IMG/VR virus record: IMGVR_UViG_3300046804_002293
Coordinates: 1 to 38,643 of that record
DNA from: a virus
Reading direction: 5' to 3' (one strand)
Length of the DNA stretch: 38,643 bases
Part shown: positions 1-8,888 of the stretch, in pieces
How positions within the stretch are numbered: position 1 is the stretch's first letter
Layout: each line of letters starts with the position of its first letter
The notes under the pieces: generated by a model
What the model was told of the DNA's origin: nothing
Seen by the model: the letters and a program-made list of their open reading frames with translations, nothing else
Databases searched by the model: none
Program-made: the position numbers and the translations under genes

Positions 1-93
1 GAAGAGGCCGCTTGGGAAGAAGGGTATGATCCTTGCTCTCCGGGTATCCGTCTTTGGGCCGATGGGGAATGCCCCGAAGCGGAATATGAGTGA
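1..93 (+). CDS. C-terminal end of an upstream gene (partial)
   Basis: Frame 1 is open from the first base of the window to a TGA at 91-93 and encodes the last 30 residues of an acidic protein ending in PEAEYE. The next gene's ATG (86-88) overlaps this stop, the tight coupling used throughout this strand, which supports a real gene end. The fragment has two cysteines but no recognisable domain; its function cannot be judged without the upstream sequence. Confidence 0.6.
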   Translation, partial: EEAAWEEGYDPCSPGIRLWADGECPEAEYE

Positions 94-1645
94 TCTTCCT
101 CCCCTTCGTCCTTATCAGGAACAGGCAGTAGATCAGGCTCTCAGTCGTGGGAGCCTGCTACTCGCTATGACTATGGGATCGGGTAAGACTCGCACCGCCA
201 TAGAGACTGTGGAATCACTAGCCTCTGAGGGAAAGATCGTGGCTGGCTGTGTCTTCGTGCAGAACTCAACCAAGTTTCAGTGGAAGAGAGAAATCGAATA
301 TTGGTCAGGGTCTACTGCTCATGTAATAGATGGGTCTAAGCAGCAGAGGGCGGGTCAGTACCGTAAGGCTCATAAGTATCGATACACGATTCTCAATTAC
401 GAAGCCCTTATTCATGACTGGGATCTGATTCAGGACTATCTCCCAATCGACTTTGTTATTGCGGACGAAGTTACGAACATCAAGAGTTTCAAAGCCAAGA
501 AGTCACGCCGACTAAAAGCGCTGGGGAGGCATACTCCCTATCGGATTGGTATGTCAGGTCAGCCCGTAGAGAATCGCCCTGAGGAATTGTTCTCCATCAT
601 GGAGTTTGTAGACCCGGACGTGCTCGGGTCCTTTGAGAAGTTTGATAGGACATTTATTACACGGGATAGTTGGGGCCGTCCTAAGTTCTATAAGAATTTG
701 GACACCCTCTCTCAGAAAATGTCTGAAGCAATGTTCCGCAGGAGTAGGGCCGACATTGCCGAGTTCTTGCCTGCCTTGATGACCATGGAGACGCCGGTTC
801 CACTTGATAACTGGAGCCTTGATCTTTACAACGAGTTGAAGGTCGATCTCTTAGACGTTATTGATATGGCTATGGCGGCTGGTATGGGTGGATTTGATCT
901 ACTTGCCAATTACGGCAGGTCAATGGATGACGAGGCTGCCAACCAGTTCAAGGGGATGATCATGTCCCGAGTAACGGCCATGCGTCTGTTGTGCGGCCAC
1001 CCGGCTCTTCTTCTAAAGAGCGCATCAGACTTCGATGACGAGGCGGTACACGGTGGATCTCAGTTAGCGTCCGAACTAAAGGCTTCGGGGAGGTTAGATA
1101 AGATTCCGTCTACCTCTAACAAACTCATTGCTCTTATGGATACGGTTCACGAGATCCTTTCCGAAGACCCGATGAACAAGGTCGTGATCTTTTCGGGTTT
1201 CAAGGCAATGCTTTCGCTGATCTCTATCGAACTTAAGAAGAGCAGATACGGCCACACCCTTCTTTCCGGTGATGTACCTGCTGCAATTCGTGATGAGCGA
1301 ATCGTGAAATTTAATTCAGATTATTCATGTCGTGTGTTTCTTTCTTCCGATGCTGGGGCTTACGGCGTGAACCTAGATGCTGGTACTCACCTGATTAGTT
1401 ATGACCTTCCGTGGTCGGCAGGGTCATTTGCCCAGCGTGTAGCCCGTATCGATAGAACATCATCACGACATGAGAGCATCGTGATCGACTCCATGTTTTG
1501 TAAATCGACAATCGAAGAGCGTCAGTATGAAATGCTTATACAGAAAAGAAAGATTTCTGAAGCCTTTATCGATGGTCAATTTGATGCCAAGGGACAGTTG
1601 GTGCTGGATCTATCCAGCCTGCGGGAGTTTCTACAGAACACTTGA
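86..1645 (+). CDS. SNF2-type DNA helicase/ATPase
   Basis: A 519-residue superfamily 2 helicase of the SNF2/RapA type, expected to be a double-stranded DNA translocase in replication, recombination or remodelling. Visible motifs: Q-like LRPYQEQA (7-14), Walker A MTMGSGKT (28-35), motif II DEVT (127-130, where DEAH/DEAQ is usual), motif III region GMSGQPVENRPEEL, and C-terminal motifs V/VI ending in QRVARIDR. Both RecA-like lobes are present. An ATG at 26 is in frame, but I chose 86 because the frame-1 reading of bases 1-93 is a plausible gene end overlapping ATG 86 and homologous proteins usually begin just before the LRPYQ motif. A second SNF2 helicase lies at the right end of the window and is clearly different in sequence and composition. 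Confidence 0.9.
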   Translation: MSDLPPLRPYQEQAVDQALSRGSLLLAMTMGSGKTRTAIETVESLASEGKIVAGCVFVQNSTKFQWKREIEYWSGSTAHVIDGSKQQRAGQYRKAHKYRYTILNYEALIHDWDLIQDYLPIDFVIADEVTNIKSFKAKKSRRLKALGRHTPYRIGMSGQPVENRPEELFSIMEFVDPDVLGSFEKFDRTFITRDSWGRPKFYKNLDTLSQKMSEAMFRRSRADIAEFLPALMTMETPVPLDNWSLDLYNELKVDLLDVIDMAMAAGMGGFDLLANYGRSMDDEAANQFKGMIMSRVTAMRLLCGHPALLLKSASDFDDEAVHGGSQLASELKASGRLDKIPSTSNKLIALMDTVHEILSEDPMNKVVIFSGFKAMLSLISIELKKSRYGHTLLSGDVPAAIRDERIVKFNSDYSCRVFLSSDAGAYGVNLDAGTHLISYDLPWSAGSFAQRVARIDRTSSRHESIVIDSMFCKSTIEERQYEMLIQKRKISEAFIDGQFDAKGQLVLDLSSLREFLQNT

Positions 1646-1696
1646 TAGGCATGGCAGAACGAACTATGGTTCGTACCCCGAGATTGAAGGGGGACT

Positions 1697-1798
1697 ATGT
1701 CGACACTCTTTGGTATCGCATTAGGTTTTTGGGCCGGTTGGCTAGCCACCTATAGGTGGTTCAAGGGAAAAGAAGAAGACGTTGAACAATCCGATTGA
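1697..1798 (+). CDS. Small single-pass membrane protein
   Basis: A 33-residue ORF, MSTLFGIALGFWAGWLAT followed by a charged tail (KGKEEDVEQSD). The first ~20 residues form a hydrophobic, Trp-rich transmembrane segment; the tail would lie in the cytoplasm by the positive-inside rule. A strong ribosome site (GAAGGGGG) ends just upstream of the ATG. It fills the gap after the helicase and overlaps the next start by 17 bases. An alternative ORF in another frame (1651-1755) lacks a comparable ribosome site. Function unknown. Confidence 0.6.
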   Translation: MSTLFGIALGFWAGWLATYRWFKGKEEDVEQSD

Positions 1799-2186
1799 TC
1801 TCATCAAGCAGTACCTTCAGTTCCGCAAGGGCCGGGAAGGTTTGCAGAAGAACGAAGACTCCATCAAGAAGTCCCTTATGGATCTTCTTGCAGAAGAAGG
1901 CCAGCCTGATGACAAGGGGAACAGGTTCTTTGAGTTAGAAGATCCTATTGATGGCATCAAGGGAGTTAAGCGTGAGCGCCGTGTATCTCAGGTAATGAAT
2001 GACGAGCACGCTCTTGAGATCATCAAGAAGTATGGGCTTGAAGATACCTGCCTAGAGACGATCACAGTCATCAGCGAGGATGGCCTTCTTGCCGCAAACT
2101 TCGCCGGACTGATTCCTGATTCGGAAGTCGCCACTCTTTACACAGAGAAGGAGTCCTTTGCCTTCATCCTAGTAAAGGATAAGTGA
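1782..2186 (+). CDS. Conserved-type phage hypothetical protein
   Basis: 134 residues from a TTG start (1782) preceded by the purine-rich AGAAGAAG; no better ATG is available near the N-terminus. Residues 1-45 (LIKQYLQFRKGREGLQKN...) are charged and probably helical or coiled-coil. The rest looks like a small mixed alpha/beta domain with the pattern 'KRERRVSQ', suggesting nucleic-acid or protein contact. It sits between the helicase and the ssDNA-binding/polymerase genes, so a replication accessory role is possible but only by position. I do not recognise the family. Confidence 0.75.
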   Translation: MNNPIDLIKQYLQFRKGREGLQKNEDSIKKSLMDLLAEEGQPDDKGNRFFELEDPIDGIKGVKRERRVSQVMNDEHALEIIKKYGLEDTCLETITVISEDGLLAANFAGLIPDSEVATLYTEKESFAFILVKDK

Positions 2187-2329
2187 TGGCTAAGGAACCG
2201 TTTAAACTGACCGTGAAAGATCTCAGGCTGATCCAACAGGTGCTTAGGTCTTCTAATCCTGCTAATCCAAACACTCAGGCGTCAGTCATTGCACTGTATG
2301 ACCGGGTCACGGAATACTTGAATAAATGA
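2186..2329 (+). CDS. Small hypothetical protein
   Basis: 47 residues (MAKEPFKLTVKDLRLIQQVL...). The ATG overlaps the previous TGA (TGATG), and the TGA at 2327-2329 overlaps the following ATGATG, so it is translationally coupled on both sides and leaves no gap. Predicted mostly alpha-helical with no cysteines. No function recognised. Confidence 0.65.
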   Translation: MAKEPFKLTVKDLRLIQQVLRSSNPANPNTQASVIALYDRVTEYLNK

Positions 2330-2778
2330 TGTCTGATCCCCTACTTGATCGCTTCGCTGACCTTCCTAACTGGCCCGGTAAGCGAGCACCGATCAACCGT
2401 AAAGCAGATGAGCCTAAGAAGGAACTACAGGGCTGGGATGAGAATCCTGTCCACTACAAGTTCCGTGGTGAAGACAAGGAATTTTTCACAATTTCTCACT
2501 TTGCTGCCGCTCTTGGTAAATCTCCTGTTACTATCCGTTCTTGGGAGAACAAAGGCTTGATGCCCAACACTCCCTACAGGTCTCCCCGTCCACGGGGGGA
2601 ATCACTTCCCGGCACCAAACCAAAGGGCAAGAGGTTGTGGACCCGAGAGCAGATTGAGGGTACACTCCGCATCGCTTCCGAGGAGAAGGTGATCCTCAAC
2701 GGGAAGCCACCAACTCAGAGATTCGCTAAGCGGGTCACTGACCTCTACATCACACTTTCACAGAAAGACAGCGCTTGA
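2326..2778 (+). CDS. MerR-like winged helix-turn-helix protein
   Basis: 150 residues. The central part reads FTISHFAAALGKSPVTIRSW followed by ENKGLMPNTPYRSP and later LWTREQIEGTLRIA. This is the layout of a MerR-type winged HTH: recognition helix, 'E-x-x-G-L-x-P' wing turn, then an arm with a second 'T/R-x-x-Q-I' element. No effector-binding domain follows, which resembles small excisionase or terminase-like MerR proteins of phages. Starts at 2326 and 2329 are both possible (ATGATG). Likely a DNA-binding regulator or replication accessory factor; its lysine-rich N-terminus is probably disordered. Confidence 0.7.
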   Translation: MMSDPLLDRFADLPNWPGKRAPINRKADEPKKELQGWDENPVHYKFRGEDKEFFTISHFAAALGKSPVTIRSWENKGLMPNTPYRSPRPRGESLPGTKPKGKRLWTREQIEGTLRIASEEKVILNGKPPTQRFAKRVTDLYITLSQKDSA

Positions 2779-2779
2779 T

Positions 2780-3541
2780 ATGCCCACCGAAGAACACGAT
2801 TACGAGGATGACGAGGACTTCGAACCCCGTCCTCGCACCATGAAGCGTCGCCCCGAAGTTGAGGACGACGATGACACAGAAGAAGTATCCCCTAGGGTCT
2901 CTTCTGCACCCAAGGAAGAAGAGGAAGACTCGTCCGATAGTTCGGGTCTTGCTATCCGGGGTGGTTGGACTGAGGGTCAGAAGACGATGGACTCGTCCTC
3001 CGATTACGCTCAGGTTCTCAAGTTGGAGAACGACATTCAGATCATCAAGTTCCTTGATGACCAGCCGTACGCAAACTACCGCCGTCACTGGGTAGATCGC
3101 ATGACCGCAAAGGGTCCGCAGAAGCGTGCGTACACCTGCCTTGAAACCGTTGGCAAGACTTGCCCGCTCTGCTCCATTGCAGATCGACCTCAAGCCGTGT
3201 CGGCGTTCAATGTCGCCCTCGTCGGTGATGACGGTCAGGTGATGCTCAAGACTTGGGATGTCGGTGCTCGCATCTTCAATGTTCTCAAGACTTACGCCAA
3301 CAACCCGAAGATTGGTCCTCTCTCAAAGGGCTACTTCGCCGTTTCAAAGTCCGGCGTTAAGCAGAACACTCAGGTCAACGTAATCCCGGTGCGTGAGAAC
3401 GCTCTCCTTGAGGATTACGAGATCACTCCCCCAACGGCAGCGGAGATCAAGTCTGCCGGGAAGTACGACTCATCGATCATCCAAATCCCCAAGAAGTCGG
3501 ATTTGGAAGAGATCGCTCAGGAAATCAGCGAATACGACTGA
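2780..3541 (+). CDS. Single-stranded DNA-binding protein (gp32-like type)
   Basis: 253 residues. Residues 1-75 are very acidic and low-complexity. The core holds YANYRRHWVDRM, a Cys cluster CLETVGKTCPLC (likely zinc site) and FNVLKTYANNPKIGPL, the pattern of phage ssDNA-binding proteins related in arrangement to T4 gp32 (zinc-containing OB fold). It lies immediately upstream of, and overlaps by one base, the DNA polymerase gene. The acidic tail is N-terminal rather than C-terminal as in gp32 or bacterial SSB, which is unusual. The role is inferred from motif pattern and position; no similarity search was possible. Confidence 0.65.
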   Translation: MPTEEHDYEDDEDFEPRPRTMKRRPEVEDDDDTEEVSPRVSSAPKEEEEDSSDSSGLAIRGGWTEGQKTMDSSSDYAQVLKLENDIQIIKFLDDQPYANYRRHWVDRMTAKGPQKRAYTCLETVGKTCPLCSIADRPQAVSAFNVALVGDDGQVMLKTWDVGARIFNVLKTYANNPKIGPLSKGYFAVSKSGVKQNTQVNVIPVRENALLEDYEITPPTAAEIKSAGKYDSSIIQIPKKSDLEEIAQEISEYD

Positions 3542-5544
3542 TGAACGGGTCCACCACCACAGGGGGAAGGCTTCGGCCTTCCCCCTTGGTGATCCGCACC
3601 CGTGAGCAACTACAGGCGGCAGTGGATCACGTATCTAAGTACGACGAGTTTGTCGTTGACGTAGAGACAAACTTCGCCCATCCGAAGGTCAATGAGATTT
3701 CATGGATCGGACTTGCTGTTCCTGATCGTGTCGTACTCATTCCTATGGGTCATCCTAAGGGAGTTCTTCTAACTCCTTCATACGTGGAAAAGCGCCTTCC
3801 ACCCGAAGAAGAACGCAAGATCCTTAAGAGTGGGAAACTGAGTAACCTCAAGAAGGCTTACACAATCCCAGCGACGTTTGCCGACCCCGGTCCACAACTT
3901 CGTCAAGACGTTGTGTTTGAGATGCTCCGACCTCTCATGTTCAGTGACCGGACAAAGATCGGTCATAACTTGAAGTTCGACCTAGAGTCGATTGCCAAGT
4001 ACTACAAGGGGAAGATTGCCCCCGGTCCATATGTGGACACCATTCTTCTTACCCATGTTCTTGATGAGAACCTTGATAGGTACGGTCTCAAAGACTTAAT
4101 CATGGACTGGCTGAGGGTATCGCCAAATCCTGATGTCAGATCTAAGTTCTACCCTAACTTGGGTAAGTTAGGTGTACATGAGCAGCCAATTGATCAGGTC
4201 GCCAAGTACCTAGCGAAGGACGTTTGGTACACCTACATCTACTATCGGGAACACATGAAGTTGCTTCGACAGTACGAGGATCTTCAGGAAACATTCCGAG
4301 TTGAGATGGCTCTATATCCAGTTCTTATGGATATGGAATTGAACGGTATCAAGATCGATGTCGATCTTCTTTTGCGCCGTGGCGCTGAACTTGAGCACGA
4401 GAGGGCTGCCACCGAGGGAAGGATTTGGAGTATCTGCGGAGAGCAGTTCCCCATCTCAAACCCAACAATGAAGCGGAAGTATCTCTTTGGACCCAAGAAG
4501 GATGGCGGTCAGGGACTCAAGCCCCTTACCTTCACGGCGAAGACGAATACCCCTCAGTTGAATCAGGCAACACTTGAGCACTACGCAAAAGAGAATGAAC
4601 TTGCATCACTAATGCTTGAATGGTCTGAAAAGGACAAGATCATCGGTACCTTCATTGAAGGTCTTACCGAGAAACTTGTAGACGGTCGACTTCATACCTC
4701 TTTCAATCAGCATCGAACCGTCACCGGTCGTCTGTCCAGTATGAACCCCAATCTTCAGCAGATCCCTAGAGGAGATGTAATTAGGGATGCGTTTATTGCT
4801 GACGATGGTCATCTTCTAGTAGTTGCCGACTATGACCAAATCGAACTCAGATGCGCTGCCTACCTGTCTAATGACCCTGAGATGGTTCGGGTATTCCGGG
4901 ACGGACTGGACATTCATGCTCAGGCGGCTGCGGCCATGTTGGATGTTCCCTTGGAAGAGGTAACCAAAGACCAGCGTCAGGTGGGGAAGACTCAGAACTT
5001 CGGAACCCTCTATGGGGCTGGACCTAACAAGATTGCTCAGGTTGCTAACTGTTCGATGGAACAGGCCCAAGAGTTCATCTCTAGATACTTTGAGCAGTTC
5101 GCTGGGTTGTCCGAATGGAAAGACCGGATGATCGTTCAGTCTAGGAACACCGGTAGGCGCAAAGACGCCAAGAGCATTCCCTACGCAGTTGTTCCTCCGT
5201 TCGGTCGCCGCCGACGACTGCCGGATCTGTATGCCGAGGAGATTAAGGACCGGGCTAGAGCCGAGCGTCAGGTAATTAATTCTATTGTTCAAGGATTTGC
5301 AGCCAATGTCATGAAGTTGGCGATGGTTGATTTGCATGAGCGCACGAAGAACACCCCCATGCAGATTCTCCTGAACGTGCACGATGAGTTGATCGTTCAA
5401 GCGCCCGAAGGTATGGTGGAGGAAGCCAAATCCTTGGTTGTGGAAACCATGGAGGGTGTCATTTATGGTGGTCTACCCATCCTAGGAGAGGTCCCGCTCA
5501 CCGCTGAGGCGGGCATAGCAAAGTGCTGGTCGGAGGCTAAGTAA
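3541..5544 (+). CDS. polA: DNA polymerase I family replicative polymerase with 3'-5' exonuclease
   Basis: 667 residues, family A. The proofreading domain is intact: Exo I DVETN (D40, E42), Exo II GHNLKFD (141-147, D147), Exo III YLAKD (Y223...D227). Polymerase motif A is DYDQIE (D430), motif B RQVGKTQNFGTLYG (K483, F487) and motif C VHDE (D615). There is no 5'-3' FEN-like domain, as is usual for phage polymerases. The residue equivalent to E. coli 762 is Phe (F487), the dideoxynucleotide-discriminating form. The ATG overlaps the previous stop (TGATGA). It is the centre of the replication module with the ssDNA-binding protein, RecA-type protein and helicase. Confidence 0.96.
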   Translation: MNGSTTTGGRLRPSPLVIRTREQLQAAVDHVSKYDEFVVDVETNFAHPKVNEISWIGLAVPDRVVLIPMGHPKGVLLTPSYVEKRLPPEEERKILKSGKLSNLKKAYTIPATFADPGPQLRQDVVFEMLRPLMFSDRTKIGHNLKFDLESIAKYYKGKIAPGPYVDTILLTHVLDENLDRYGLKDLIMDWLRVSPNPDVRSKFYPNLGKLGVHEQPIDQVAKYLAKDVWYTYIYYREHMKLLRQYEDLQETFRVEMALYPVLMDMELNGIKIDVDLLLRRGAELEHERAATEGRIWSICGEQFPISNPTMKRKYLFGPKKDGGQGLKPLTFTAKTNTPQLNQATLEHYAKENELASLMLEWSEKDKIIGTFIEGLTEKLVDGRLHTSFNQHRTVTGRLSSMNPNLQQIPRGDVIRDAFIADDGHLLVVADYDQIELRCAAYLSNDPEMVRVFRDGLDIHAQAAAAMLDVPLEEVTKDQRQVGKTQNFGTLYGAGPNKIAQVANCSMEQAQEFISRYFEQFAGLSEWKDRMIVQSRNTGRRKDAKSIPYAVVPPFGRRRRLPDLYAEEIKDRARAERQVINSIVQGFAANVMKLAMVDLHERTKNTPMQILLNVHDELIVQAPEGMVEEAKSLVVETMEGVIYGGLPILGEVPLTAEAGIAKCWSEAK

Positions 5545-5918
5545 TGTCTACAGATGATGGTTGGTGGGCTAGGAAGTTAGGTAATCCCGCTGCTCCTGCT
5601 CAACGACAGCAGGCTCCTGCTGTATATCAGCAGCAACAGGTTCAGTACCAACAGCCGATGCACCCTCAGGCCCCTACCGCCATGCCTCAGCAGCAGATCA
5701 GGGTCACACCTGAGAACCTTTATGAGGCCGCAATGATGTGGCAGGGAGGTGAGGCTGTAAGGACTGAAACAAACCTATGTCCTAAATGCGGTAGCGGGCA
5801 CTACTTCAGCCGATCCCAAGGGATTGCCCGAGGGCCAGCGCCTGCTCCCGTTTGCTATACTTGTGGTTTCAACGGGATGTTCACCCAAGGTGACCCATCC
5901 GTATGGCAGGGAGCATGA
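5544..5918 (+). CDS. Gln/Pro-rich protein with C-terminal zinc ribbon
   Basis: 124 residues. The N-terminus starts MSTDDGWWARKLGNP, followed by a Gln/Pro-rich linker (about 18-55) that is probably disordered. The C-terminal third has two CxxC pairs (CPKCGSGHYF ... CYTCGF), a zinc ribbon. Similar small proteins lie next to DNA metabolism genes in many actinophages, but I cannot name a function. ATG overlaps the polymerase stop (TAATG). Confidence 0.7.
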   Translation: MSTDDGWWARKLGNPAAPAQRQQAPAVYQQQQVQYQQPMHPQAPTAMPQQQIRVTPENLYEAAMMWQGGEAVRTETNLCPKCGSGHYFSRSQGIARGPAPAPVCYTCGFNGMFTQGDPSVWQGA

Positions 5919-5919
5919 C

Positions 5920-6408
5920 ATGAGCAGGGCAGAGATCGTAGCCAAGAACCTAAGGGCTGAACAGTTCTTTGGTCAGGGCATTGATCGCCTGTTCCCTCAG
6001 GGTGCTTCATCTAGGCAAAGTACGCCATGGGGTTCTGCCGGACACTTGAAGGATCGTGGCCGCTTTAATCAAGAACTGGTTAATGAGGCTCTACGTCGAC
6101 CTCCGCAATTGCAGGAGGTTGATCCGGTAGATCTTCTCGCCACTCAGCCCCATATCCTTAGGCATCACGTTGAGCATTACCTGACCGGCGACTACGAACG
6201 TACCGGTGAGACTTCTTCCAAGGAAGCAACTATTGGCAATCGCTTCCCAATGGTCTATCGTCGTGAACCCAATCCACTCAACCCGAGCACAGGTACCCAA
6301 AACCTGATCCTCTCGGGACACCATCGTGCTGCGGCAGCCCTTGTACAAGGTAGGCCGCTCCGAGCAATCGTTGTAGAAGGACCTTATGGAGACAAATACC
6401 CCAAGTAA
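5920..6408 (+). CDS. ParB-like domain protein
   Basis: 162 residues from ATG 5920, one base after the upstream stop; the frame stays open 96 bases further upstream, but that part overlaps the zinc-ribbon gene and was discarded. The C-terminal half carries ILSGHHRAAAALVQG, matching the 'G-H-H-R-x-x-A' signature of ParB/sulfiredoxin-like domains found as stand-alone ParB-like proteins in phages. These can bind DNA, hydrolyse CTP or have nuclease activity in different families; which applies here cannot be told. Confidence 0.6.
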   Translation: MSRAEIVAKNLRAEQFFGQGIDRLFPQGASSRQSTPWGSAGHLKDRGRFNQELVNEALRRPPQLQEVDPVDLLATQPHILRHHVEHYLTGDYERTGETSSKEATIGNRFPMVYRREPNPLNPSTGTQNLILSGHHRAAAALVQGRPLRAIVVEGPYGDKYPK

Positions 6409-6658
6409 TGATGCGGCAGCGCTTACGCCGTCGTTGTTCTTAGGCCACTATCTTTCCCTAGAACATGAGAAGTTTGTCGACTCTAAAGTCGCCGTTGACG
6501 ACATTTCCAACGGCAAGACAGTTCTCGTGTCCAATAACACTGACGCACTTCTAGTAATGGTGAAACTGGGGATTCCGATCCCTGAGGCCCTTGAGAAAAT
6601 TCGTCTTGCTATCACTGTGCTTCCCGACTCAGAACCCATCGTCCTACAGGAATTCTAG
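6386..6658 (+). CDS. Small hypothetical protein
   Basis: 90 residues starting at ATG 6386, overlapping the previous gene by 23 bases and ending with TAG overlapping the next GTG. Soluble, slightly acidic; the segment NGKTVLVSNNTDALLVMVKL looks like a beta-alpha unit. No motif recognised. Position suggests co-expression with the recombinase. Confidence 0.65.
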   Translation: METNTPSNDAAALTPSLFLGHYLSLEHEKFVDSKVAVDDISNGKTVLVSNNTDALLVMVKLGIPIPEALEKIRLAITVLPDSEPIVLQEF

Positions 6659-7674
6659 TGAACTCAAACCTTGAAGAAATCATCGCAAAATCAAACAAGC
6701 GTTACGGAAGTGACACGCTTGTTCGTGGCAACGAGGTCAATCACTCCTCTATTCCTAGGGCGACTACGGGATCTCTTTCCTTTGATGTGATGCTCGGTGG
6801 AGGCTGGCCTCTAAACCAGTGGAACGAGATCATTGGAAATGAGTCAAACGGTAAGACAGTCATGGTCCTCAAGACCATTGCTGCAAACATGGCTTTGAAC
6901 CCTGACTACGAATGTCTTTGGGTTGCTTCTGAAGAGTTCGTCCCTGACTGGGCTGAAACTCTAGGTGTAGATCTAAGTCGGATCACTCTTGCCACTACTA
7001 ACGTGATGGAAGAGGCGTATCAGATTGTTATCGACACTCTTGATGCTCGGGCAGTTGACGCTGTAGTTATCGACTCGTTACCTGCTCTTGTACCCGGAGA
7101 AGAGGACGAGAAGACCATGGAGCAGTTTGCCGTTGGTCTAGGAGCACGTCTTACGGGAAAGTTTATGCGGAAGTCTTCCAAGGCTCAGAAGCGTTCGTTG
7201 GTAGACGAGGAAAGGAACTGTCTTGGACTCATCATCAACCAGTGGCGAGAAAAGATCGGAATCGTCTACGGAGACCCCCGAACCACGCCGGGTGGAAAAG
7301 CCAAGAACTTCCACTACTTCACCCGTGTCGAAGTGGCGAGAGATGAGTGGCTGGAGAAAGACAAGTCGAAAGTCGGGCTTGCCATCAAAGCGAGAACCCT
7401 TAAGAACAAGACCGCCCCTCCGCAACGGATGGGGGTCGTAGATTTCTACTTCGATGACTGTTTGCCTTTTCACAAGGGTGAGTACGACTCAGTCAAAGAA
7501 GTATTCAGTTTGGCCGTAGCAAGTGACCTTGTGGAGCGCCGGGGGGCGTACTACGAGTATCAAGGAAATCGCTGGCAGGGCAAAGAGGCAGTACTTGCAT
7601 CCCTGCGAGAGGAACCCGAACTTGCTAGGGCCATGAGCGATGAAGTGATGCGTTCTATTACTAAGGGCATGTAG
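6658..7674 (+). CDS. recA: RecA/UvsX-type recombinase
   Basis: 338 residues from a GTG that overlaps the preceding TAG. Walker A is GNESNGKT (60-67), an E-E pair follows in VASEEF (likely catalytic Glu) and Walker B is AVVIDS (D139). The segment FHYFTRVEVARDEW fits the later strand region of RecA/UvsX proteins. It lacks a long C-terminal domain, as in phage UvsX-like recombinases. It should promote strand invasion for recombination-dependent replication and repair together with the Cas4-like and Hjc/RusA-like nucleases downstream. Confidence 0.88.
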   Translation: MNSNLEEIIAKSNKRYGSDTLVRGNEVNHSSIPRATTGSLSFDVMLGGGWPLNQWNEIIGNESNGKTVMVLKTIAANMALNPDYECLWVASEEFVPDWAETLGVDLSRITLATTNVMEEAYQIVIDTLDARAVDAVVIDSLPALVPGEEDEKTMEQFAVGLGARLTGKFMRKSSKAQKRSLVDEERNCLGLIINQWREKIGIVYGDPRTTPGGKAKNFHYFTRVEVARDEWLEKDKSKVGLAIKARTLKNKTAPPQRMGVVDFYFDDCLPFHKGEYDSVKEVFSLAVASDLVERRGAYYEYQGNRWQGKEAVLASLREEPELARAMSDEVMRSITKGM

Positions 7675-7685
7675 GTCGTAACAGC

Positions 7686-8888
7686 ATGCTTATAAGCGTA
7701 TTCACTCCTACCAACAATACGAAGTACCTGAATCTCGCATATGCGTCCCTGCTTGCTCAGACTCATTCCAACTGGGAATGGATCATTCTTGTCAACGGGG
7801 ACTGCGATGCTCCTGAGTTTGTTGACCCTAGAGTCAAAGTATTTACAAGTACTTCCACCGGCATGGTCGGTTCTCTGAAGCGAGAAGCCGTATCGCACTG
7901 TCAGGGTACCTACGTTGTCGAACTTGATCATGACGACGAACTCACACCGGATTGCCTTGATGAGATCAGCCGGTGCACTGAAGACTTCGTGTACTCAAAC
8001 TGCTTTCAAGTGGACGATGACTGGAATCCCTACACATGGGCTGACGGTTTTGGTTGGGACTGGCGTAAGCACCAGTATCAGGGTCACGAGGTTCTAGAGG
8101 CTGTATCTCCCGAGCCAACCCCTTCCAACTTCAGCCGCATTTGGTTTGCCCCCAACCACGTACGTGCTTGGCGTAGGGATTTCTACTGGAGCATTGGCGG
8201 CCACGCCGACATGAAGATCTCCGATGATCACGATCTATGTGCTCGTAGTTATCTCAAAGGCACTATCAGGCATATCGATAAGCCCCTCTATCTGTATCGG
8301 GTACATGGGAACAACACATGGTTAGGTCTCCAGCAGGAGATCAACGAAACCATGTGGCAGAACCACGATAAGTACTTCATACCCATGCAGGAGAAATGGA
8401 GCCGTGAGCAGGGTCTTCGCCTTGTTGATCTAGGTGGTGCAATCGGTTGCCCTTCGGGATATGAATCCTACGACCGCCACAATGCGGACATACTTGGGGA
8501 CCTCAACATGGATTGGGATCTTAAGAACGACTCTGTAGGATTACTCCGTGCTCATGACATTGTTGAGCATCTATGGGACCCCGTGTTCACTATGAATGAG
8601 GCATGGCGTGTTCTTGCTCACGGGGGTTTGCTGGACATTCTCGTACCGAGCACTAATGGTGTCGGCGCTTGGTGTGATCCCACCCATATCTCGTTTTGGA
8701 ACAAGAGAAGTTTCAGGTACTACACGGAAGCCTCAATGCGGGCTTATATCGAGCCTGAGTGTCACTGTCGCTTCCAAGTGGTAAAACTTGTTGACACTGT
8801 TATGTGGGACGATGTCCCGTATGTACAGGCTCAACTCCTTGCCGTTAAGAATGATTCCTTCCGATATCACGGAGAGTTAAAGATCTAA
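7686..8888 (+). CDS. Fused family 2 glycosyltransferase and SAM-dependent methyltransferase
   Basis: 400 residues. The N-terminal GT-A domain (about 1-225) starts LISVFTPTNN, has NGDCDAPEFVD and the metal-binding DHDD (81-84), and ends with the usual LYRVHGNNTW. The C-terminal part (about 240-400) is a class I methyltransferase: VDLGGAIG (motif I), HDIVEHLWDP, then GGLLDILVPS and CDPTHISFWN, typical of type 11/12 methyltransferases acting on sugars or lipids. It probably modifies a glycan on the host surface or on the virion, or a modified DNA base; nothing in the window decides which. It sits unexpectedly within the replication module. Confidence 0.85.
   Translation: MLISVFTPTNNTKYLNLAYASLLAQTHSNWEWIILVNGDCDAPEFVDPRVKVFTSTSTGMVGSLKREAVSHCQGTYVVELDHDDELTPDCLDEISRCTEDFVYSNCFQVDDDWNPYTWADGFGWDWRKHQYQGHEVLEAVSPEPTPSNFSRIWFAPNHVRAWRRDFYWSIGGHADMKISDDHDLCARSYLKGTIRHIDKPLYLYRVHGNNTWLGLQQEINETMWQNHDKYFIPMQEKWSREQGLRLVDLGGAIGCPSGYESYDRHNADILGDLNMDWDLKNDSVGLLRAHDIVEHLWDPVFTMNEAWRVLAHGGLLDILVPSTNGVGAWCDPTHISFWNKRSFRYYTEASMRAYIEPECHCRFQVVKLVDTVMWDDVPYVQAQLLAVKNDSFRYHGELKI

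Noticed and set aside
1651-1755. Alternative 34-residue ORF overlapping the small membrane protein
   Set aside because: No good ribosome site, and the other frame gives a coherent transmembrane protein with a strong site.
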